NCBI RefSeq assembly: GCF_000620465.1
Contig: NZ_JIBE01000003.1
Location: forward strand, 124,001-188,000
Source: Ralstonia sp. UNC404CL21Col
GTDB lineage: Bacteria; Pseudomonadota; Gammaproteobacteria; Burkholderiales; Burkholderiaceae
Direction of reading: 5' to 3'
Length of the DNA: 64,000 nt
The position numbers were made by a program, and so were the translations under genes. Each line of letters opens with the position of its first letter. Position 1 is the first letter of the stretch. Positions 27,238 through 34,932 of the stretch are shown here, piece by piece. The notes under the pieces were generated by a model, which worked only from the letters and a program-made list of their open reading frames with translations, was not told the origin of the DNA and made no database searches.

Positions 27238-27864
27238 TCAGGCGTTTTCGAGCACGATGCCTTCGATGATGTTGGCGACATCCTCGCAACGATCGGTGAC
27301 GCTTTCCAGCTGCTCGTAGATGGCCTTCAGTTTGATCAACAGCTTGATGTCGTTTTCGGTGCGGAACAGCTTGGCCATGGCGGCGCGCATCACGCGATCG
27401 GCTTCCGACTCGAGGCGGTCGATTTCCTGGGCGATGGTCAGAATCTGACGGCCGTTGTTCATGTCGCTGAGCAGCGCGACCGCCTTGCGGACTTCCTCGC
27501 AGCACGCCACACAGATCGTCGCGAGCTGGCGCGATTCGTCCGTCAGGTTGGTCACGTCGTACAACGAGATGGTGAGCGACACGTCTTCCATCAGGTCAAG
27601 GATGTCGTCCATCGTCGTGATCAGCTTGTGGATCTCGTCGCGGTCGAGCGGGGTGATGAAGGTCTTGTGCAGCAGCTCGATCGTGTCATGCGTGATGCGA
27701 TCGGCTTTCTTTTCAAAGTTCTGCACATTGCGTGCATGCATTTCGGCATTGGGCAAGTCATTGACCAGTTCCGTGAGCGCGTGGGCCGCCTTGACGGCGC
27801 ACTCGGCGTGCTGGTTGAAGTACTCAAAAAACTTGCCTTCGGTGGGCATGAAGCGACCGAACAT
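27238..27864 (-). CDS. PhoU-like DUF47 (TIGR00153) protein
   Basis: This 208-residue all-helical protein begins MFGRFMPTEGKFFEYFNQHAE, the typical start of the DUF47/TIGR00153 family, with paired acidic repeats NFEKKADRITHD and RLESEADRVMRAA that bind metals in PhoU relatives. It is encoded directly before the PiT carrier and probably modulates it. The ATG at 27864 has AAGGA upstream. It is not the PhoU of the Pst system. Confidence 0.92.
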   Translation of the reverse strand: MFGRFMPTEGKFFEYFNQHAECAVKAAHALTELVNDLPNAEMHARNVQNFEKKADRITHDTIELLHKTFITPLDRDEIHKLITTMDDILDLMEDVSLTISLYDVTNLTDESRQLATICVACCEEVRKAVALLSDMNNGRQILTIAQEIDRLESEADRVMRAAMAKLFRTENDIKLLIKLKAIYEQLESVTDRCEDVANIIEGIVLENA

Positions 27865-27898
27865 GATGATCCTTGGGAACGGAAAAAAGCAGGAGTCG

Positions 27899-27931
27899 TA
27901 AAAACAACGCCGGACGGGATCACCGCCGGCG
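27899..27931 (-). terminator. Hairpin with U tract between dnaB and the PhoU-like gene
   Basis: The stem CGCCGG / CCGGCG with a 12-base loop is followed on the minus strand by TTGTTTTTAC. It could end the dnaB transcript or attenuate the PhoU-like-pit transcript, as it lies 35 bases before that gene's start. Confidence 0.55.
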
Positions 27932-28011
27932 CTGTCATTAAAACGCAATATTTTACCGGAACCGGCCCCGCGACACGCGGCACGTTGTGACCGGCCGACA
28001 CGTATTACACG

Positions 28012-29400
28012 TTACGTATCGTTGTCAAAGAAGGCATTGCCCCCGGTGAAATTATCGAACTTCGTGTATTCACCCAGGAACGTGAGACGAACGGTACCAA
28101 TCGGGCCGTTACGCTGCTTACCGATGATGATTTCGGCCGTCCCCTTGTCCGGAGAATCGGGGTTGTACACCTGGTCACGATAGATGAACAGGATCACGTC
28201 GGCGTCCTGCTCAATAGCGCCGGATTCACGCAAGTCCGACATCACCGGACGCTTGTTCGGACGCTGCTCCAAGCTTCGGTTCAACTGCGACAGCGCAATC
28301 ACGGGGCAGTTGAGTTCCTTCGCCAGGCCCTTGAGAGAACGCGAGATTTCCGAAATCTCGGTCGCACGGTTTTCACCGCCGCCCGAGCCCGACATCAGCT
28401 GTAGGTAGTCGATGACGATCAGGCCGAGCTGCCCGCACTGCCGTGCAAGCCGGCGCGAACGCGCCCGCAATTCCATCGGGTTCAACGCGGGCGTCTCATC
28501 AATGAAGAGCTGCGCATCGTTCATCTTCTGGATAGCGTGCGTCAGGCGCGGCCAATCCTCGTCGAGCAGTCGGCCGGTACGCAGGCGGTGCTGATCCAAT
28601 CGGCCGACGGAACCCAACATACGCATGGCGAGCTGCGTGCCCGCCATTTCCATCGAGAACACGGCCACCGGCAGGCCCTGCTCCACCGCAACGTGTTCGC
28701 CGATATTGAGCGAGAACGCCGTCTTACCCATCGAGGGGCGACCGGCAACGATGATCAGATCGCCGCCCTGCATACCGCTGGTCATGCGGTCGAGGTCAAC
28801 GAAGCCGGTTGGCACACCGGTGATGTCGCTCTGGTTGTCGCGGTGGTACAGCTCGTCGATACGCTCGACCACCTGCGTCAGCAGCGGTTGGATTTCCAGG
28901 AAGCCCTTCTGCCCGCGCGAGCCCTCTTCGGCAATGGCGAACACCTTGGATTCGGCCTCATCCAGCAGCTGCCGCACGTCGCGGCCCTGCGGGTTAAAAG
29001 CGCCGGCGGAGATCTCATCCGCAATCGTCACCAGCTGGCGCAGCACACCGCGGTCACGAACAATTTCCGCATAGCGGCGGATGTTGGCGGCGCTCGGCGT
29101 GTTCTGTGCCAGGGCGTTGAGGTAGGCCAGACCGCCCACCTCTTCCGCCTTGCCGGCCGCCTGCAGCTGCTCGTACACCGTGATCACGTCGGCCGGCTTG
29201 GCCTGCGAGATCAGCTTGCCAATGTTGTGGAAAATCAGCCGGTGATCGTAGCGGTAGAAATCGTGCTCGTTGATGAAATCGGCAATGCGATCCCAGGCGG
29301 CGTTATCCAGCAGCAACCCGCCGAGCACCGATTGTTCGGCCTCGATGGAATGCGGCGGCACCTTGAGGGAATCGAGCTGGGGATCGGAGGGCGCGTTCAT
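28012..29400 (-). CDS. dnaB: Replicative DNA helicase DnaB
   Basis: DnaB is the hexameric helicase that opens the replication fork. The 462-residue product has the N-terminal primase-interacting domain (PPHSIEAEQSVLGGLLLDN), the RecA-like motor with Walker A GRPSMGKTAF, Walker B LIVIDYLQLM and ALSQLNRSLEQR. No intein is present. The only ATG at the right place is 29400, and it has no ribosome site; a TATAAT box lies seven bases upstream, suggesting a leaderless mRNA. Confidence 0.97.
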   Translation of the reverse strand: MNAPSDPQLDSLKVPPHSIEAEQSVLGGLLLDNAAWDRIADFINEHDFYRYDHRLIFHNIGKLISQAKPADVITVYEQLQAAGKAEEVGGLAYLNALAQNTPSAANIRRYAEIVRDRGVLRQLVTIADEISAGAFNPQGRDVRQLLDEAESKVFAIAEEGSRGQKGFLEIQPLLTQVVERIDELYHRDNQSDITGVPTGFVDLDRMTSGMQGGDLIIVAGRPSMGKTAFSLNIGEHVAVEQGLPVAVFSMEMAGTQLAMRMLGSVGRLDQHRLRTGRLLDEDWPRLTHAIQKMNDAQLFIDETPALNPMELRARSRRLARQCGQLGLIVIDYLQLMSGSGGGENRATEISEISRSLKGLAKELNCPVIALSQLNRSLEQRPNKRPVMSDLRESGAIEQDADVILFIYRDQVYNPDSPDKGTAEIIIGKQRNGPIGTVRLTFLGEYTKFDNFTGGNAFFDNDT

Positions 29401-29406
29401 GGCGGG

Positions 29407-29433
29407 ATTATAACGGCGCTGCTCAGTCTTCAA
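29407..29433 (-). promoter_or_regulatory. Candidate dnaB promoter next to the start codon
   Basis: The minus strand reads TTGAAG, 15 bases, TATAAT, and then six bases before the ATG. The -10 is perfect and the spacing slightly short. Transcription would begin at or beside the A of the start codon. Confidence 0.5.
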
Positions 29434-29460
29434 TCTGAACCCCTGACACAAAGGACAACA

Positions 29461-29490
29461 AAAAAAGGCAGAGACTTTCGTCCCTGCCTT
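29461..29490 (-). terminator. Terminator of the rpsF-priB-rpsR-rplI operon
   Basis: The stem AAGGCAGGGAC / GTCTCTGCCTT (one G-U pair) with a GAAA tetraloop is followed by a run of T on the minus strand. Confidence 0.9.
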
Positions 29491-29542
29491 CTTGACTCGC
29501 GTCGACGGGTGACCCGGGCGCCGCGAGGTACTGCGTGCGTGC

Positions 29543-29995
29543 TTAGACTGACTCGCCCTGCACCGACACGTTCACGTCAACTGCCACGTCGGTGTGCAGC
29601 GACACGACGACCGGATGGTCGCCCACGGTCTTCAGCGGGCCGTTCGGCAGACGCACTTGCGCCTTCTCGACCTTGAAGCCTTGTGCAACCAGTGCGTCAG
29701 CGATGTCGTGGTTGGTAACGGAGCCGAACAGACGGCCATCCACACCAGCCTTTTGCGACAGTTGCAGCGTCAGGCCGTTCAGCTTTTCGCCTTCGGCTTG
29801 CGCAGCGGCCAGCTTTTCAGCAGCCAGCTTTTCCAGCTCAGCACGGCGGGCTTCGAATTCCTTGATGGCGGAATCGGTAGCGCGGCGGGCCTGCTTGTTC
29901 GGGATCAGGAAGTTACGAGCGTAACCGTCCTTCACGCGCACCACGTCGCCCAGGTTACCCAGGTTGACGACCTTCTCGAGCAGAATAATTTGCAT
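29543..29995 (-). CDS. rplI: 50S ribosomal protein L9
   Basis: This 150-residue protein begins [30 protein letters not shown], the invariant L9 N-domain that binds 23S rRNA, followed by the long connecting helix (Ala/Glu-rich, about 45-75) and the C-domain. It is last in the S6-PriB-S18-L9 operon. Confidence 0.98.
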   Translation of the reverse strand: MQIILLEKVVNLGNLGDVVRVKDGYARNFLIPNKQARRATDSAIKEFEARRAELEKLAAEKLAAAQAEGEKLNGLTLQLSQKAGVDGRLFGSVTNHDIADALVAQGFKVEKAQVRLPNGPLKTVGDHPVVVSLHTDVAVDVNVSVQGESV

Positions 29996-30019
29996 TGTGA
30001 GTTCTCCTTATCCCGCTGA

Positions 30020-30307
30020 TTAGTGCTTGTGCTGATCGGTGTACGGCATCAGCGCGAGGAAACGTGCGCGCTTGATGGCCGTGTCCAGCTGGCGCTGATA
30101 GATCGCGCGCGTGCCGGTCAGGCGGGCCGGGGTGATCTTGCCGTTCTCGCCGATGAAGTCCTTGAGCGTGTCCAGATCCTTGTAGTCGATCTGCTCAACG
30201 CCGGCCACGGTGAAGCGGCAGAACTTCTTGCGCTTGAACAACGGGTTTTGCTGCTGGAAGCGCTTCTTGTTCTTCGCGTCGCGCTGCTTCTTGTTCATGA
30301 ATGCCAT
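30020..30307 (-). CDS. rpsR: 30S ribosomal protein S18
   Basis: The 95-residue product has the S18 core: [53 protein letters not shown]18 binds S6 on the 30S platform. It sits between priB (3-bp gap) and rplI. Confidence 0.98.
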   Translation of the reverse strand: MAFMNKKQRDAKNKKRFQQQNPLFKRKKFCRFTVAGVEQIDYKDLDTLKDFIGENGKITPARLTGTRAIYQRQLDTAIKRARFLALMPYTDQHKH

Positions 30308-30310
30308 GAT

Positions 30311-30637
30311 TCAATCCTTTACGAATACGTTACATCCGGAGATGTGAAAGACCAGTGCCTTACTGCTGCGATGCTTGCGAGCCAGGAATCCGACGCAATC
30401 CAGAACGGTGCCCGGAGCAATGCGATCCAGAACGGAAGCCATCTTGCCGGCCGCCAGTGCTTCCATCGAAAACTCGATCTGTCGCACTGTCTGCGCTTCG
30501 ATCACCTGTCCGCTGTAGGCAAGCAGACAATTGACGATCGGCACGCCGGCTGGGGTGTATCGCATCACCTCGCGCTCGACCAAAGTGGCGACGAGCTGCA
30601 GATGGTTGATGGCGTTGTCCCCGTGGGCTTCGTTCAT
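30311..30637 (-). CDS. priB: Primosomal replication protein N (PriB)
   Basis: The 108-residue OB-fold protein resembles single-stranded DNA-binding protein and ends GCNVFVKD. Conserved segments are LVEREVMRYTPAGVPIVNCLL and IEFSMEALAAGKMA. PriB helps PriA reload DnaB at stalled forks. Its place between rpsF and rpsR and upstream of dnaB is typical for betaproteobacteria. Confidence 0.93.
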   Translation of the reverse strand: MNEAHGDNAINHLQLVATLVEREVMRYTPAGVPIVNCLLAYSGQVIEAQTVRQIEFSMEALAAGKMASVLDRIAPGTVLDCVGFLARKHRSSKALVFHISGCNVFVKD

Positions 30638-30678
30638 GCTGGCGATGCGCGATCAGGCTTGCGCAGCACCGCGCGGCA

Positions 30679-31047
30679 TCAGGCGGCCTGTTCGGTCTGA
30701 GCAGCGGCCTTCTTGGCCTCTTCGCGTGCGACTTCCTTCATCATCGGCGACGGAGCCGTTTCAGCCTTCTTGGTCTGAACGATGAGGTGACGCAGCACGG
30801 CGTCGTTGAACTTGAACGCGTGCTCGAGTTCAGCCAGGGTTTCCTTGCCGCACTCGATGTTCAGGCACACGTAGTGAGCCTTCGCGAGCTTCTGGATCAT
30901 GTAGGCCAGTTGACGACGACCCCAGTCTTCGACGCGGTGCACTTGGCCGCCTTGCGTGGTGACCGTGCTCTTGTAGCGCTCGATCATCGCGGGCACTTGC
31001 TCGCTCTGGTCCGGATGGACGATGAATACGATTTCGTAATGACGCAT
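30679..31047 (-). CDS. rpsF: 30S ribosomal protein S6
   Basis: The 122-residue product starts [18 protein letters not shown] and contains [22 protein letters not shown], the S6 ferredoxin-like fold. A short Ala/Glu tail replaces the poly-Glu end of E. coli S6. ATG 31047 has an AAGGAG ribosome site. It is the first gene of the operon. Confidence 0.98.
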   Translation of the reverse strand: MRHYEIVFIVHPDQSEQVPAMIERYKSTVTTQGGQVHRVEDWGRRQLAYMIQKLAKAHYVCLNIECGKETLAELEHAFKFNDAVLRHLIVQTKKAETAPSPMMKEVAREEAKKAAAQTEQAA

Positions 31048-31114
31048 TGACGCTCCTTGTGGATTAAGCCGCCCGGGCGTCACACTCCGGTGCAGCAAGG
31101 TTAGTTAGCCTGCC

Positions 31115-31144
31115 ATTATACGCAGGCTTTGGCGATTTTTTCAA
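31115..31144 (-). promoter_or_regulatory. Strong sigma-70 promoter of the rpsF operon
   Basis: The minus strand reads TTGAAA, 18-base spacer, TATAAT, with an extended -10 (TGCG before TATAAT). The -35 overlaps the stop codon of the upstream asparaginase gene. Confidence 0.85.
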
Positions 31145-32145
31145 TATCGATCAATGACTTGCTGCAGGGAGGCAACTTCTGCCTGGGCGCGGCCCGATGC
31201 CAGAAGCAACGTCAGCAGCACACGCGCCTTATATGGATTGAGCGAACCGCTTGCTGCCCAGCGTTCCGCACCCGGCTGCGCGGGCACCACGCCGGCACCG
31301 GTACGGGTTGAGCGCACAACGAAAACACCCTGCTGACTGGCCCGGTTCAGCGCCGCTTCAAGATTGGCGTGGATGGAGCCGGCCCCCGTTGCGGCAATCA
31401 CCAGCCCCTTCACCCCGGCATTGACCAACGCATCGACCACACGCGCATCAGGCTGCGCATAGCTCGCCAGCACTTCAACCCATGGCCACTGGCCCGCCGG
31501 CGGCATCGGCAAGACGTCTTCCGCAGCCACGCGCTGCGCTGCCCGCTGAAACTGCACCTGGGCGTCGAGCACGAAACCCAGCGGCCCCGCATCCGGCGAG
31601 ACGAACGCCTCCACCGCATAGGTGTGACCCTTCTGCACATCGCGTGCGGCATGCACCCGCTGGTTAAGCGCGACGAGAACGCCGCGCCCGCGGGCAGACG
31701 GGCTGGCCGCCAGCCGCACCGCATTCAGCAGATTCAACGGACCATCCGCCGACAGCGACGTCGACGGCCGCATCGCCGCCGTCAGTACGATCGGCGTATC
31801 GGTCTGCTGCGTCAGGTGCAGCAGCATCGCGGTTTCTTCCAGCGTGTCGGTGCCGTGCGTGATGACCACGCCGTCCACACGCTCGACGTCGATCCAATGA
31901 CGGATACGCGCCACCAGCTTTTCCCATACGTCGAACGTCAGGTCCTTGCTGTCGATCTGTGCGACCTGTTCGGCGCGCACGTTGGCGAGGCGCTCCAAAC
32001 CGAGCTTGCTGGCAGCGAGCAGTTGATCGATGGGGACGGCGCCAGCGCGATAGCGTGCGGCGGAGCCAGCGTCGTCGGCAGAGCCGGCGATCGTGCCGCC
32101 GGTGGCGAGGATGGCGATGGTAGGCAAGGACATCGTTGCAGACAT
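31141..32145 (-). CDS. L-asparaginase
   Basis: The 334-residue product is a bacterial asparaginase/glutaminase: ILATGGTIAGSADD with the nucleophile Thr, and VVITHGTDTLEETAMLL with the second Thr-Asp pair. It hydrolyses asparagine to aspartate and ammonia. No signal peptide is seen at the chosen start (ATG 32145), so it is probably cytosolic; ATG 32133 is an alternative start four codons later. The motif set is of the type II (high-affinity) branch, but location does not fit that label. Confidence 0.9.
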   Translation of the reverse strand: MSATMSLPTIAILATGGTIAGSADDAGSAARYRAGAVPIDQLLAASKLGLERLANVRAEQVAQIDSKDLTFDVWEKLVARIRHWIDVERVDGVVITHGTDTLEETAMLLHLTQQTDTPIVLTAAMRPSTSLSADGPLNLLNAVRLAASPSARGRGVLVALNQRVHAARDVQKGHTYAVEAFVSPDAGPLGFVLDAQVQFQRAAQRVAAEDVLPMPPAGQWPWVEVLASYAQPDARVVDALVNAGVKGLVIAATGAGSIHANLEAALNRASQQGVFVVRSTRTGAGVVPAQPGAERWAASGSLNPYKARVLLTLLLASGRAQAEVASLQQVIDRY

Positions 32146-32220
32146 GCGTGGTGGGCAAGGCGCGCATTGTAGCCGCCCGCCGCGCCTTTGCCGACGCGGG
32201 ATTGCCCGGGGCGCCGACAA

Positions 32221-32251
32221 AAACAAAACGCCGGCACACAGGCCGGCGTTT
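32221..32251. terminator. Terminator downstream of fpr
   Basis: A 10-bp stem AAACGCCGGC / GCCGGCGTTT with a 6-base loop, flanked by A and T runs, lies 20 bases after the fpr stop. Confidence 0.8.
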
Positions 32252-32270
32252 GCAGCAGAAGCCGTATCGA

Positions 32271-33047
32271 TTATTTCTCGACGAAGGCGCGCTCGATCAC
32301 GTAGTCGCCCGCTTCGCCCATACGCGGCGAGATCTTGAAACCGCGGGCGTCGAGCAGCTTGCAGGTGTCTTCCAGCATGGCCGGGCTGCCGCAGATCATG
32401 GCGCGGTCGACTGCCGGGTCCATCGGGGGCAGGCCGATGTCGGCAGACAGCTTGCCGCTGTCGACGAGGTCCGTCAGGCGCCCCATGTTGCGGAACGGCT
32501 CGCGCGTGACGGTGGGGTAGTAGATCAGTTTCTCGCGCACCTGATCGCCGAAGAATTCGTTGTTCGGCAGCTCGCTGGTGATGAAGTCGGCATAAGCCAA
32601 TTCACTCACCTGGCGCACGCCGTGCAGCAGCACGACCTTCTCGAAGCGCTCGTAGGTATCCGGGTCCTGGATGATGCTCATGAACGGCGCGAGACCCGTG
32701 CCGGTACCGAACAGGTACAGGTTCTTGCCGGGCAGCAGGTCATCCAGCACGAGCGTGCCGACGGGCTTTTTGCTCACCAGCAGCTTGTCGCCCACCTTCA
32801 GATGCTGCAGTCGCGACGTCAGCGGACCGTTTTGCACCTTGATGCTGAAGAACTCGAGGTGCTCTTCGTAGTTCGGGCTCGCGATGCTGTAAGCGCGCAT
32901 CAGCGGCTTGCCTTCGACCTCCAGCCCGATCATGACGAAGTGGCCGTTATGGAAGCGCAGCGCCTGGTCGCGCGTGGTCTTGAAGCTGAACAGCGAGTCA
33001 TTCCAGTGATGGACGCTCAGAACGGTCTCTTGATTGAAGGCGGACAT
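32271..33047 (-). CDS. fpr: Ferredoxin/flavodoxin--NADP reductase
   Basis: The 258-residue flavoprotein has the FAD motif RAYSIASP, the NADP motif GTGTGLAPFMSII, AMICGSPAML, and the C-terminal ERAFVEK ending typical of bacterial Fpr. It moves electrons between NADPH and ferredoxin or flavodoxin and is often linked to oxidative stress or iron-sulfur metabolism. It is monocistronic and divergent from lexA. Confidence 0.96.
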   Translation of the reverse strand: MSAFNQETVLSVHHWNDSLFSFKTTRDQALRFHNGHFVMIGLEVEGKPLMRAYSIASPNYEEHLEFFSIKVQNGPLTSRLQHLKVGDKLLVSKKPVGTLVLDDLLPGKNLYLFGTGTGLAPFMSIIQDPDTYERFEKVVLLHGVRQVSELAYADFITSELPNNEFFGDQVREKLIYYPTVTREPFRNMGRLTDLVDSGKLSADIGLPPMDPAVDRAMICGSPAMLEDTCKLLDARGFKISPRMGEAGDYVIERAFVEK

Positions 33048-33083
33048 GGTGACATTCGGGCCAACCCAATGAAGCTCAATCGG

Positions 33084-33111
33084 GTTATGTGGCGATGCAA
33101 AAATCGGTCAA
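33084..33111 (-). promoter_or_regulatory. Candidate fpr promoter
   Basis: The minus strand reads TTGACC, 16 bases, CATAAC. The -35 is good and the -10 moderate. It lies 37 bases before the start codon. Confidence 0.4.
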
Positions 33112-33258
33112 GGCCTTGATTTTATGCGATTCCCTGCAGCCGCGCCTGCATGGATTGCGCATAAGCTTCTAACCAGTCGCGTAGGTTTTGACGACGATCA
33201 GAAGGACCGGGCGCGCGCGCAACAGGTCACAACAAAATCACTTGCGCTTCCTGCGTCA

Positions 33259-33274
33259 CTGTATAAAATCACAG
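33259..33274 (+). promoter_or_regulatory. LexA-binding SOS box 1
   Basis: CTGTATAAAATCACAG fits the LexA consensus CTGT-N8-ACAG exactly. Its 3' end lies 26 bases before the lexA start codon. Confidence 0.93.
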
Positions 33275-33277
33275 CAC

Positions 33278-33293
33278 CTGTTCAAATATACAG
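33278..33293 (+). promoter_or_regulatory. LexA-binding SOS box 2
   Basis: CTGTTCAAATATACAG also fits CTGT-N8-ACAG exactly. It starts 19 bases after box 1 and ends 7 bases before the lexA ATG, so bound LexA would block both promoter and start site. Confidence 0.93.
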
Positions 33294-33300
33294 TACGCCG

Positions 33301-33951
33301 ATGGCCACCCTCACCCCCCGCCAACAGCAGATTTACGACCTGATCCGCCAGACGATCCAGCGCACGGGCTTTCCGCCCACGCGCGCCGAGATCGCCGCGG
33401 AGTTCGGCTTCTCGTCGCCCAATGCGGCCGAGGAACACCTGCGCGCGCTGGCACGCAAGGGCGTGATCGAACTGACGCCGGGCGCCTCGCGTGGCATTCG
33501 GCTGCGGGCGGCAGGCGACACGGCGCAGCATCAGTTCTCGCTGCCGTCGATGGGATTGATGCAACTGACACTCCCGCTGGTGGGCCGCGTGGCCGCCGGT
33601 AGTCCGATCCTGGCTGCAGAGCACATCGATCGCCAATATCAGGTGGATCCGTCGCTGTTCTCTGCACAGCCCGATTTTCTGTTGAAGGTGCGCGGCATGA
33701 GCATGCGCGACGCCGGCATTCTGGATGGCGACCTGCTGGCCGTGCAACGTGCCGCCGAAGCCACCAACGGCAAGATCGTCGTGGCCCGACTTGGCGATGA
33801 CGTCACGGTCAAGCGCTTCCAGCGCAAGGGCCGCCATGTCGAACTGATTGCCGAGAATCCCGATTTCGAACCGATCCACGTTGATCTGGATCGTGATGAG
33901 TTTCACCTGGAGGGCTTGGCCGTCGGTCTGATCCGGCCTGCCGCTCCATAA
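33301..33951 (+). CDS. lexA: SOS repressor LexA
   Basis: The 216-residue repressor has a winged-helix domain (about 1-65, [24 protein letters not shown]), the self-cleavage bond Ala99-Gly100 in GRVAAGSP, the nucleophile Ser134 in [15 protein letters not shown] and the general base Lys171 in DVTVKRF. RecA filaments on single-stranded DNA trigger its cleavage. The ATG at 33301 directly follows the two SOS boxes, so the gene is autoregulated. Confidence 0.98.
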   Translation: MATLTPRQQQIYDLIRQTIQRTGFPPTRAEIAAEFGFSSPNAAEEHLRALARKGVIELTPGASRGIRLRAAGDTAQHQFSLPSMGLMQLTLPLVGRVAAGSPILAAEHIDRQYQVDPSLFSAQPDFLLKVRGMSMRDAGILDGDLLAVQRAAEATNGKIVVARLGDDVTVKRFQRKGRHVELIAENPDFEPIHVDLDRDEFHLEGLAVGLIRPAAP

Positions 33952-34071
33952 AGTCTTCGGCGCATCTCCGCGCCAAATCTTCGCTGTTTGATCCAACCTG
34001 GAGGTGAGCCATGGGCTCGCCAGGGCGGAGTCTTGTCACTCGCTTTTCCACCCGAACTCACGAGGTCTGCC

Positions 34072-34257
34072 ATGCGACTCGGATCGATGTCTTCCCGCCG
34101 CCGCCCGGTACAGCCGGTGCCCTTCCGCCAAACCCAGGGCGTGCGCATCTATCAGGGGGAGCAGCGCCGTACGATGGTCGGCAGCATGGCCGCCATCTGC
34201 CGCATGCTGGATGCGATCCCGGTGGCCTCACGTGCCGCTGGGGCGGAAAGCTGCTGA
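34072..34257 (+). CDS. Short hypothetical protein downstream of lexA
   Basis: The 61-residue product (MRLGSMSSRRRPVQPVPF...) has an Arg-rich start, VRIYQGEQRRTMVGSMAAICRMLDAI in the middle and two cysteines. Third codon positions are strongly G/C, as in true genes here, and GAGG precedes the ATG. No family is recognised. A competing frame from ATG 34011 has a better ribosome site (GGAGGTGAG) but a poor composition. It probably shares the lexA transcript. Confidence 0.5.
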   Translation: MRLGSMSSRRRPVQPVPFRQTQGVRIYQGEQRRTMVGSMAAICRMLDAIPVASRAAGAESC

Positions 34258-34348
34258 GGAAAAGAACGACGGGCAAGGACCGCAAACCGCGTCGCGGCGC
34301 CCGATCAGGGCATACCCCAATGCTGCCGCCGCAACTGATTTCATACAC

Positions 34349-34417
34349 TTGCCGTGCCCTGAGGACAGGGCTTTCTTCAACTGATTTTCGGCCCGCCGTT
34401 TGAGCGGGCTGTTTTTT
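34349..34417 (+). ncRNA. Small RNA A of a tandem pair
   Basis: About 69 nt starting TTGCCGTGCCCTGAGG. It folds into a 5' hairpin GCCCTG-AGGA-CAGGGC, a short CTGATTTTCG linker and an intrinsic terminator (GCCCGC / GCGGGC, then six T). It is related along its length, including about 35 bases of upstream sequence beginning TACCCC, to RNA B 163 bases downstream. The gap 34258-34598 has no protein-coding gene. It is not clear which sigma-70 elements drive it. Confidence 0.55.
34391..34417 (+). terminator. Terminator of small RNA A
   Basis: Stem GCCCGC / GCGGGC with a 7-base loop, then GTTTTTT follows closely. Confidence 0.8.
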
Positions 34418-34511
34418 CTGTCCGGAAGTTGCTGCAGCGGCACATTCGACAGTGTTCCGCCAGCAAAACGGACGTTTACCCCGATGTTGTTTGGCGTACG
34501 TGACAGTAGTA

Positions 34512-34577
34512 TTGCCAGTGCCCTCAGGGGCAATGAGATCGCTGAATTCGAAGCCCGCAGATTGCGGGCTTTTTTTT
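34512..34577 (+). ncRNA. Small RNA B of a tandem pair
   Basis: About 66 nt starting TTGCCAGTGCCCTCAGG. It has a 5' hairpin TGCCC-TCAG-GGGCA, a linker CTGAATTCG and a terminator stem AGCCCGCA / TGCGGGCT with eight T. Layout, linker and terminator match RNA A, as does the upstream block TACCCCGATGTTG (TACCCCAATGCTG before A), at the same distance from TTGCC within one base. This points to duplication of a whole small-RNA gene with its promoter. Confidence 0.55.
34552..34577 (+). terminator. Terminator of small RNA B
   Basis: An 8-bp stem AGCCCGCA / TGCGGGCT with a 3-base loop is followed by eight T. Confidence 0.85.
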
Positions 34578-34598
34578 CGCTGCGACGGCCCTGGGGGC

Positions 34599-34910
34599 CT
34601 AAACACTCCCCGCTTTCTCGACCACGAGAATGCGGGCCTCGCCGCGCGGGTGCGCCACATGCTCGCACCCGACACCGGCAAAGAAGATGTCGCCGGGTTC
34701 CAGCGTCGCGACCTTCTCTTCGCCGGCTTCGCGGTAATGCATGTCAACCGTGCCGTCGAGCACCACGAACACTTCCTCCCCATCGTTTACGTGCCAGCGA
34801 TAAGGCTGGTCCGTCCAGTGCAGGCGCGTGGTAATGCCGCCCATATTGGCAATATCGAGCGCGCCCCAGGCACGCTCGGCAGTGAACGATTTGGCGCGGA
34901 TGATGTTCAT
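34599..34910 (-). CDS. Cupin-domain protein
   Basis: The 103-residue single-domain cupin has motif 1 around WHVNDGEEVFVVLDGTVDMHY and motif 2 GDIFFAGVGCEHVAHP. The His and Glu residues could bind a divalent metal. It could be a small isomerase, dioxygenase or sensor; the sequence does not decide. It starts 22 bp after the stop of the M20 peptidase gene in the same direction. Confidence 0.85.
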   Translation of the reverse strand: MNIIRAKSFTAERAWGALDIANMGGITTRLHWTDQPYRWHVNDGEEVFVVLDGTVDMHYREAGEEKVATLEPGDIFFAGVGCEHVAHPRGEARILVVEKAGSV

Positions 34911-34932
34911 GGCGATCGTCCGTCGACGTCGG

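Noticed and set aside
34418-34511. LexA box directly before small RNA B
   Set aside because: ACAG and CTGT words occur, but none at the required CTGT-N8-ACAG spacing.
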